Shown here in pieces: positions 58,136-64,000 of a DNA stretch of 64,000 nucleotides; the stretch's first letter is position 1, and every line of letters begins with the position of its first letter. Both the position numbers and the translations under genes were made by a program. Origin of the DNA: Streptococcus sp. SN-1 (GTDB lineage Bacteria > Bacillota > Bacilli > Lactobacillales > Streptococcaceae); the NCBI RefSeq assembly GCF_041154385.1, contig NZ_AP028929.1, forward strand, positions 124,001 to 188,000. Reading direction: 5' to 3'. The notes under the pieces are model-generated. The model was not told the DNA's origin. It worked only from the letters and a program-made list of their open reading frames with translations, and searched no databases.

Positions 58136-58195
58136 AATCAATATCTTGTGTATTTTTAAAAATTTTAGGATTTTTAACACAAGATATTGATTTTT
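58136..58195 (+). promoter_or_regulatory. Paired NrdR-box-like sites that also form a terminator hairpin
   Basis: AATCAATATCTTGTGT (58136-58151) and ACACAAGATATTGATT (58177-58192) are exact inverted copies over 15 bp, followed by TTTT. Each fits the NrdR consensus ACACWATATATWGTGT well. The centres are 41 bp apart, about four helical turns. They lie just upstream of the nrdD promoter. As RNA they make a strong terminator for the preceding gene. Confidence 0.65.
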
Positions 58196-58205
58196 CTTTT
58201 TAGAG

Positions 58206-58214
58206 TGGTATAAT
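58206..58214 (+). promoter_or_regulatory. nrdD promoter
   Basis: Extended -10 TGGTATAAT at 58206-58214, 14 bases after the NrdR-like pair. Confidence 0.65.
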
Positions 58215-58245
58215 ACTTTTTAGAAAGAACATTTTAGAAAAGAGC

Positions 58246-60459
58246 ATGCATATGATTGCACTAGAAGAAAAAATTACAATTTTGCCAACTCTCTTCGTCG
58301 AGAAACGAGATGGGAGACGTGTTGTATTTGATGTGGACAAGATTGACAAGGCTCTCCACAAGGCGGCAGACAAGGTTATGGATGTGACACCCTTGGTCGA
58401 AAAACGCCTAAATGCTCTGACCGAGCGAATTGTCACAGAAATTCATAGTCGCTTTCCACAGGGGGTTAAGATTTACGAAATTCAAAATATCGTAGAACAT
58501 GAACTGCTTGAAGCCAAAGAATATGCACTGGCTGAGGAGTATATTACTTATCGGACACAAAGGGATTTTGAGCGCTCAAAAGCGACAGATATTAACTTTA
58601 GTATCCATAAACTTCTCAACAAAGATCAAGCAGTTGTCAATGAAAATGCTAATAAAGACAGTGATGTCTTTAACACTCAGCGTGATTTGACAGCAGGTAT
58701 TGTTGGGAAATCAATCGGACTGCAAATGCTTCCTAAGCACGTAGCCAATGCCCACCAAAAAGGGGACATCCACTATCATGATTTGGACTACAGCCCCTAT
58801 ACTCCTATGACCAACTGCTGTTTGATTGATTTTAAAGGTATGTTGGAAAATGGTTTTAAGATTGGAAATGCAGAGGTAGAAAGTCCCAAGTCTATCCAGA
58901 CTGCGACAGCTCAGATTTCCCAAATCATTGCCAACGTTGCTTCTAGCCAGTATGGGGGCTGTTCAGCTGACCGTATTGATGAAGTTTTGGCGCCTTATGC
59001 AGAGAAGAATTACCAAAAACACCTCAAAGATGCAGAAGAGTGGGTTTTATCTGAAAAACGGGAAGATTACGCTTGGAAGAAAACCCAAAAAGACATCTAT
59101 GATGCTATGCAATCTCTCGAGTATGAAATCAATACTCTCTTCACTTCAAACGGACAAACACCTTTTACTTCACTAGGTTTTGGTCTGGGAACCAATCGTT
59201 TTGAACGAGAAATTCAAAAGGCAATTTTAAACATTCGTATCAAGGGGCTTGGTTCAGAACACCGTACAGCTATCTTCCCTAAACTTATCTTCACGCTTAA
59301 AAGAGGACTCAACTTAGAGGAAGGGTCACCCAACTACGACATTAAGCAGTTGGCTCTTGAGTGTGCAACCAAGCGGATGTACCCAGACGTCTTGTCTTAC
59401 GATAAGATTGTTGACTTGACAGGTTCTTTTAAGGTGCCTATGGGTTGCCGTTCGTTTCTTCAAGGGTGGAAGGATGAAAATGGTGTAGAAGTCAATTCAG
59501 GTCGCATGAACCTAGGAGTTGTGACGGTTAATTTACCTCGTATTGCTCTCGAGTCTGATGGTGACATGAATAAGTTCTGGGAAATCTTCAACGAGCGTAT
59601 GAATATCGCAGAAGATGCTCTGGTTTACCGTGTCGAACGTACTAAAGAAGCGACGCCAGCAAATGCTCCTATCCTCTATCAGTACGGTGCTTTTGGCCAT
59701 CGTCTAGGTAAAGAAGAAAGTGTTGACCAGCTCTTTAAGAATCGTCGGGCAACCGTTTCGCTGGGTTACATCGGTTTGTACGAGGTAGCGACAGTCTTCT
59801 TTGGTAACAGCTGGGAAAGTAATCCAGATGCTAAGGAATTCACGCTAGACATTATTCGAGATATGAAACGCCGTGTAGAAGAGTGGTCTGACCAATATGG
59901 CTACCATTTCTCTATCTACTCAACACCGTCTGAAAGTTTGACAGATCGTTTCTGCCGATTAGATACAGAGAAATTTGGCTCTATTCCTGATATTACAGAT
60001 AAGGAATACTACACCAACTCTTTCCACTATGATGTTCGTAAAAATCCAACACCGTTTGAAAAATTGGACTTTGAGAAAGTCTATCCAGAAGCAGGTGCAT
60101 CAGGTGGCTTTATCCACTATTGTGAGTATCCAGTTCTTCAACAAAATCCAAAAGCTCTGGAAGCAGTCTGGGACTATGCCTATGACCGTGTCGGTTATCT
60201 GGGGACCAATACACCAATTGACCGTTGTTACAAGTGTGACTTTGAAGGGGATTTTGAACCAACTGAGAGAGGATTTGCTTGTCCAAACTGTGGCAATAGT
60301 GACCCTAAAACAGTAGACGTTGTTAAACGAACTTGTGGCTATCTTGGCAATCCTCAAGCAAGACCTATGGTTAACGGCCGTCACAAGGAAATCGCTGCGC
60401 GTGTCAAACATATGAATGGCTCAACGATTAAAATAGCTGGCCATCAAGTAACAAATTAG
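58246..60459 (+). CDS. nrdD: Anaerobic ribonucleoside-triphosphate reductase
   Basis: 737 residues (735 if the second ATG at 58252 is used; the AAAAGAG site fits that one better). Class III reductase that makes deoxynucleotides without oxygen, using a glycyl radical. An ATP-cone domain is at the N-terminus (VVFDVDKIDKALHKAADKV). The C-terminus has a zinc site CYKCDF...CPNCG and the radical glycine motif RTCGYLGNPQARP. A 46-codon gene, a GNAT gene and nrdG follow. Confidence 0.96.
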   Translation: MHMIALEEKITILPTLFVEKRDGRRVVFDVDKIDKALHKAADKVMDVTPLVEKRLNALTERIVTEIHSRFPQGVKIYEIQNIVEHELLEAKEYALAEEYITYRTQRDFERSKATDINFSIHKLLNKDQAVVNENANKDSDVFNTQRDLTAGIVGKSIGLQMLPKHVANAHQKGDIHYHDLDYSPYTPMTNCCLIDFKGMLENGFKIGNAEVESPKSIQTATAQISQIIANVASSQYGGCSADRIDEVLAPYAEKNYQKHLKDAEEWVLSEKREDYAWKKTQKDIYDAMQSLEYEINTLFTSNGQTPFTSLGFGLGTNRFEREIQKAILNIRIKGLGSEHRTAIFPKLIFTLKRGLNLEEGSPNYDIKQLALECATKRMYPDVLSYDKIVDLTGSFKVPMGCRSFLQGWKDENGVEVNSGRMNLGVVTVNLPRIALESDGDMNKFWEIFNERMNIAEDALVYRVERTKEATPANAPILYQYGAFGHRLGKEESVDQLFKNRRATVSLGYIGLYEVATVFFGNSWESNPDAKEFTLDIIRDMKRRVEEWSDQYGYHFSIYSTPSESLTDRFCRLDTEKFGSIPDITDKEYYTNSFHYDVRKNPTPFEKLDFEKVYPEAGASGGFIHYCEYPVLQQNPKALEAVWDYAYDRVGYLGTNTPIDRCYKCDFEGDFEPTERGFACPNCGNSDPKTVDVVKRTCGYLGNPQARPMVNGRHKEIAARVKHMNGSTIKIAGHQVTN

Positions 60460-60470
60460 AAAGAAATGAA

Positions 60471-60611
60471 ATGGGAAAATATCAATTAGACGATAAGGGT
60501 CGCGCACAAGTGACTCGTTATCACGAGAAACACTCTAAAGGTGGAGCTGGTAAAAAAGAACGCTTGCTCAACCTCAGAGAACAATTTTTAAACAAGAATA
60601 AGAAAAAATAA
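60471..60611 (+). CDS. Small basic protein between nrdD and nrdG
   Basis: 46 residues starting MGKYQLDDKGRAQVTRYHEK and ending in NKNKKK. It begins 11 bases after the nrdD stop with AAAGAAATGAA ahead, so it is part of the nrd operon. About a third of the residues are Lys or Arg. A similar small gene is known at this place in pneumococcus, without assigned function. It could help NrdD-NrdG contact or be unrelated. Confidence 0.72.
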   Translation: MGKYQLDDKGRAQVTRYHEKHSKGGAGKKERLLNLREQFLNKNKKK

Positions 60612-60653
60612 AAGTGAGAGTCAGCTCTCGCTTTTCTCTTAGTGGGGGTAAGA

Positions 60654-61160
60654 ATGGAATTACGCAGACCGATATTAGCATATAAAGAAACAGTTTTAGA
60701 GATGATGGCAGAGTTTGAAAAGAGCCAATCAGCCCATGATGGAGGATTTTGGGATACAGAGAACTTTGTGTATGAAGAGTGGTTGGAAACAAATATGCAA
60801 AAAGAAATGGGAATAAACTTGCCTGAAAATCGTGTTCCTTCTATTCAATTTGTATCATTTGATGATGTAGGTCGTGCTCTAGGATTTTTGAATCTGCGAT
60901 TGAGACTGAATGAGGGTTTACTGAATTATGCTGGTCACATTGGCTACTCCATTCGCCCATCTGAAAGAGGCAAAGGTTATGCTAAGGAAACTCTCCGTCA
61001 GGGCTTGCACGTTGCTAAGGCAAAGAACATCAAGAAAACTCTGGTGACCTGTAGCGTGAATAACTCTGCTAGCAGAGCAGTCATTCTAGCAAATGGAGGA
61101 ATTCTTGAAGATGTTCGTAATGGAGTTGAGCGTTATTGGATAGAGGTAGCGAATGAATAA
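60654..61160 (+). CDS. GNAT-family acetyltransferase
   Basis: 168 residues. The acetyl-CoA loop appears as GYSIRPSERGKGYAKETLRQGL, followed by VTCSVNNSASRAVILANGG. ATG 60654 follows GGGGGTAAG. It overlaps the start of nrdG by eight bases, so it belongs to the nrd operon. Acceptor unknown. Confidence 0.84.
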   Translation: MELRRPILAYKETVLEMMAEFEKSQSAHDGGFWDTENFVYEEWLETNMQKEMGINLPENRVPSIQFVSFDDVGRALGFLNLRLRLNEGLLNYAGHIGYSIRPSERGKGYAKETLRQGLHVAKAKNIKKTLVTCSVNNSASRAVILANGGILEDVRNGVERYWIEVANE

Positions 61161-61743
61161 TCCAAAACCACAAGAATGGAAAAGTGAGGAACTCAGTCAA
61201 GGGCGTATTATTGATTACAAGGCCTTCAACTTTGTGGATGGAGAGGGTGTGCGTAACTCTCTCTATGTATCAGGCTGCATGTTTCACTGCGAGGGGTGTT
61301 ATAATGTTGCGACTTGGTCTTTCAATGCAGGAATTCCCTACACAGCAGAATTAGAAGAGCAAATCATGGCAGATCTTGCCCAGCCTTATGTTCAGGGGTT
61401 AACCTTACTGGGAGGGGAACCCTTTCTCAATACGGGAATTCTCTTGCCACTCGTGAAACGTATCCGGAAGGAATTGCCAGATAAAGACATCTGGTCCTGG
61501 ACGGGCTATACTTGGGAAGAAATGATGTTGGAAACTCCAGATAAACTGGAACTCTTGTCACTGATTGACATTCTTGTCGATGGACGGTATGATCGAACTA
61601 AGAGAAATCTCATGCTTCAGTTTCGAGGTTCGTCCAATCAACGAATTATCGATGTACAAAAATCGCTCAAAAGTGGGCAAGTAATGATTTGGGATAAGCT
61701 CAATGACGGGAAAGAAAGCTATGAACAGGTGAAGAGAGAGTAA
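61153..61743 (+). CDS. nrdG: Anaerobic ribonucleotide reductase activating protein
   Basis: 196 residues, radical SAM enzyme that creates the glycyl radical in NrdD. The 4Fe-4S motif CX3CX2C is in SGCMFHCEGCYN near residue 40, and the SAM-binding GGEPF is in LLGGEPFLN. Last gene of the nrdD operon. Confidence 0.95.
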   Translation: MNNPKPQEWKSEELSQGRIIDYKAFNFVDGEGVRNSLYVSGCMFHCEGCYNVATWSFNAGIPYTAELEEQIMADLAQPYVQGLTLLGGEPFLNTGILLPLVKRIRKELPDKDIWSWTGYTWEEMMLETPDKLELLSLIDILVDGRYDRTKRNLMLQFRGSSNQRIIDVQKSLKSGQVMIWDKLNDGKESYEQVKRE

Positions 61744-61831
61744 CTTTCTTCCATAAAATACTTAAATAAATGACCTGTCAAAAAAGAAAACATTTTCATG
61801 TTAAAAATTTTAAAAAACAGCAACAAATCCC

Positions 61832-61860
61832 TTGCAATCGCAGGGGCTTTGTGTTATTCT
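61832..61860 (+). promoter_or_regulatory. S10 operon promoter
   Basis: TTGCAA (61832-61837) and TATTCT (61855-61860) with a 17-bp spacer, giving a leader of about 130 bases before rpsJ. Confidence 0.65.
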
Positions 61861-61865
61861 ATTAT

Positions 61866-61996
61866 GGTGCTGTAAATTACAGCTTTAGCTTTGATGCAAG
61901 AGGTTGCGACACGCTCGGTTGCATTGCCACACAACACCGCGTCGGTTTTCTTGTGGAGCTAGCCTATTATCTTAAATAGACGAAAAGGAGAAAAAG
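61866..61996 (+). promoter_or_regulatory. Structured leader RNA of the S10 ribosomal protein operon
   Basis: Three hairpins follow the promoter: GCTGTAA/TTACAGC (61869-61883), TGCAA...TTGCA (61895-61923) and CCACA...TTGTGG (61927-61956). Such a leader would suit feedback by a ribosomal protein of the operon, for example L4; that is inference. The 61744-61996 gap holds nothing else I can support. Confidence 0.55.
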
Positions 61997-62305
61997 ATGG
62001 CAAACAAAAAAATCCGTATCCGTTTGAAAGCTTACGAACACCGTACGCTTGACACAGCGGCTGCAAAAATCGTAGAATCAGCTACTCGTACAGGTGCACA
62101 AGTTGCGGGTCCAATCCCACTTCCAACTGAACGTAGCCTCTACACAATCATTCGTGCGACTCACAAATATAAAGACTCTCGCGAACAATTTGAAATGCGT
62201 ACACACAAACGTTTGATCGATATCGTTAATCCAACTCAAAAAACAGTTGATGCTTTGATGAAATTGGATCTTCCAAGTGGTGTAAACGTAGAAATCAAAC
62301 TTTAA
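61997..62305 (+). CDS. rpsJ: 30S ribosomal protein S10
   Basis: 102 residues, full length. [18 protein letters not shown] and [19 protein letters not shown] are S10 signatures. It is part of the small-subunit head and, as NusE, of antitermination complexes. First gene of the operon, with AAAAGGAG ahead. Confidence 0.98.
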
Positions 62306-62387
62306 TCTAAAGCTTGATACCTTGAGCATAAAAAACGCTCGTTAAAAACTTTTTGAATAAAAAATATAGAAAAGGAACTATTTTCTC

Positions 62388-63014
62388 ATGACAAAAGGAA
62401 TCTTAGGGAAAAAAGTGGGAATGACTCAAATCTTCACTGAAGCTGGCGAATTGATCCCTGTAACAGTTATTGAAGCAACTCCAAACGTTGTTCTTCAAGT
62501 TAAAACTGTTGAAACAGACGGATACAACGCTATCCAAGTTGGTTTCGATGACAAACGCGAAGTATTGAGCAACAAACCTGCTAAAGGACATGTAGCGAAA
62601 GCTAACACGGCTCCTAAGCGCTTCATTCGTGAATTCAAAAACGTTGAAGGCTTGGAAGTTGGTGCTGAAATCACAGTTGAAACATTTGTAGCTGGAGACG
62701 TTGTTGACGTAACTGGTACTTCTAAAGGTAAAGGTTTCCAAGGTGTTATCAAACGCCACGGACAATCACGTGGACCAATGGCTCACGGTTCTCGTTACCA
62801 CCGTCGTCCAGGTTCAATGGGACCTGTTGCGCCTAACCGCGTATTCAAAGGTAAAAACCTTGCAGGACGTATGGGTGGCGACCGTGTAACAATTCAAAAC
62901 CTTGAAGTTGTACAAGTTGTTCCAGAAAAGAACGTTATCCTTATCAAAGGTAACGTACCTGGTGCTAAGAAATCTCTTATCACTATCAAATCAGCAGTTA
63001 AAGCTGGTAAATAA
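62388..63014 (+). CDS. rplC: 50S ribosomal protein L3
   Basis: 208 residues. [13 protein letters not shown] at the start and the conserved loop segment [19 protein letters not shown] near the peptidyl-transferase centre. Full length, second gene of the operon. Confidence 0.98.
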   Translation: MTKGILGKKVGMTQIFTEAGELIPVTVIEATPNVVLQVKTVETDGYNAIQVGFDDKREVLSNKPAKGHVAKANTAPKRFIREFKNVEGLEVGAEITVETFVAGDVVDVTGTSKGKGFQGVIKRHGQSRGPMAHGSRYHRRPGSMGPVAPNRVFKGKNLAGRMGGDRVTIQNLEVVQVVPEKNVILIKGNVPGAKKSLITIKSAVKAGK

Positions 63015-63038
63015 TAAAGAAAGGGGAAATCAGTCACA

Positions 63039-63662
63039 ATGGCAAACGTAACATTATTTGACCAAACTGGTAAAGAAGCTGGCCAAGTTGTTCTTAACGA
63101 TGCAGTATTTGGTATCGAACCAAATGAATCAGTTGTGTTTGATGTGATCATCAGCCAACGCGCAAGCCTTCGTCAAGGAACACACGCTGTTAAAAACCGC
63201 TCTGCAGTATCAGGTGGTGGACGCAAACCATGGCGTCAAAAAGGAACTGGACGTGCTCGTCAAGGTTCTATCCGCTCACCACAATGGCGTGGTGGTGGTG
63301 TTGTCTTCGGACCAACTCCACGTTCATACGGCTACAAACTTCCACAAAAAGTTCGTCGCCTAGCTCTTAAATCAGTTTACTCTGAAAAAGTTGCTGAAAA
63401 CAAATTCGTAGCTGTAGACGCTCTTTCATTTACAGCTCCAAAAACTGCTGAATTTGCAAAAGTTCTTGCAGCATTGAGCATCGATTCTAAAGTTCTTGTT
63501 ATCCTTGAAGAAGGAAATGAATTCGCAGCTCTTTCAGCTCGTAACCTTCCAAACGTGAAAGTTGCAACTGCTACAACTGCAAGTGTTCTTGACATCGCAA
63601 ATAGCGACAAACTTCTTGTCACACAAGCAGCTATCTCTAAAATCGAGGAGGTTCTTGCATAA
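63039..63662 (+). CDS. rplD: 50S ribosomal protein L4
   Basis: 207 residues. The exit-tunnel loop [18 protein letters not shown] is intact; changes in this region are a known source of macrolide resistance in streptococci and none is evident here by eye. In some bacteria L4 controls its own operon. Its stop overlaps the rplW start. Confidence 0.98.
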
Positions 63663-63958
63663 TGAATTTGTATGATGTTATCAAAAAACCTGTCATCACT
63701 GAAAGCTCAATGGCTCAACTTGAAGCAGGGAAATATGTATTTGAAGTTGACACTCGTGCACACAAACTTTTGATCAAGCAAGCTGTTGAAGCTGCTTTCG
63801 AAGGTGTTAAAGTTGCCAACGTTAACACAATCAACGTAAAACCAAAAGCTAAACGTGTTGGACGTTACACTGGTTTTACTAACAAAACTAAAAAAGCTAT
63901 CATCACACTTACAGCTGATTCAAAAGCAATCGAGTTGTTTGCTGCTGAAGCTGAATAA
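63662..63958 (+). CDS. rplW: 50S ribosomal protein L23
   Basis: 98 residues. [16 protein letters not shown] and [20 protein letters not shown] are L23 signatures. It sits at the tunnel exit and docks trigger factor and SRP. It overlaps rplD by one base. Confidence 0.98.
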
Positions 63959-63975
63959 TCTAAGGAGGAAATATC

Positions 63976-64000
63976 GTGGGAATTCGTGTTTATAAACCAA
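63976..64000 (+). CDS. rplB: 50S ribosomal protein L2, first codons (3' end outside window)
   Basis: A GTG start preceded by AAGGAGG opens the reading GIRVYKP, the conserved L2 N-terminus. Only eight codons and one base are in the window. It continues the S10 operon order. Confidence 0.9.

Noticed and set aside
61770-61979. A 69-codon open frame upstream of rpsJ
   Set aside because: It spans the S10 operon promoter and leader hairpins, has no ribosome site, and looks like chance translation of structured RNA.
62403-62765. Long minus-strand open frames opposite the ribosomal protein genes
   Set aside because: They are mirror frames caused by biased codon use in highly expressed genes, with no start signals of their own.

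Overview
The window is a low-GC Firmicute chromosome segment from a Mitis-group Streptococcus (S. pneumoniae, S. pseudopneumoniae or S. mitis). The evidence is the gene order mnmA-nudix-mnmG / rnjA-rpoY / tsaB-rimI-tsaD, BOX repeats, a Rgg144/SHP144/VP1 peptide-signalling locus, hk07/rr07, hexB(mutL)-ruvA-tag, a ComX (SigX) combox, and the start of the S10 ribosomal operon. I could not align it to a reference, so the species call is open.

Layout. 1-4 kb: end of an ABC exporter ATPase gene, then an amino-acid-binding lipoprotein with argG-argH. 4-10 kb: tRNA modification (mnmA, mnmG), two Nudix hydrolases, and on the minus strand rpoY-rnjA. 10.5-13 kb: a small membrane protein under a CcpA-like site, and the t6A genes tsaB-rimI-tsaD. 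13-16.4 kb: rgg144, a 27-codon SHP pheromone gene on the opposite strand, the double-glycine peptide gene vp1, a CPBP protease and an MFS exporter. 16.5-19 kb: tetR-DUF308 and azlCD. 19-27 kb: a cystine/amino-acid lipoprotein and metQ-M20 peptidase-metN-metI, followed by a second Rgg-MFS cassette bounded on its far side by a duplicated 3' end of metI. 27-32 kb: DUF624, HK07/RR07 and a NrdI-like flavodoxin. 32-35 kb: an Nramp-like carrier, and a LytTR/DUF3021 pair. 35-45.6 kb: DNA repair (mutL, ruvA, tag, uvrA), SemiSWEET, an S66 peptidase, CorA and an Xaa-Pro peptidase. 45.6-48.7 kb: mgtA behind an M-box riboswitch and an upstream ORF. 48.8-50.3 kb: a decayed IS30-family element. 50-58 kb: spx, a lipoprotein, ireB-ruvX-DUF1292, folC, cls, a competence-regulated small gene and a GT-C-like membrane protein. 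58-61.7 kb: anaerobic ribonucleotide reductase nrdD/nrdG. 62-64 kb: rpsJ-rplC-rplD-rplW-rplB.

The points most worth following are these. (1) The mgtA leader carries an M-box, a terminator, a short acidic/proline-rich upstream ORF and two mutually exclusive hairpins. (2) A modular hairpin array at 52504-52734 has stems that differ in sequence but stay paired. (3) The duplicated metI end differs from metI by synonymous changes only, which points to cassette import by homologous recombination. (4) The SHP gene overlaps rgg144 and is unlikely to be called by standard gene finders; a perfect inverted repeat lies between the shp and vp1 promoters. (5) A pair of NrdR-box-like sites upstream of nrdD also forms a 15-bp terminator stem.
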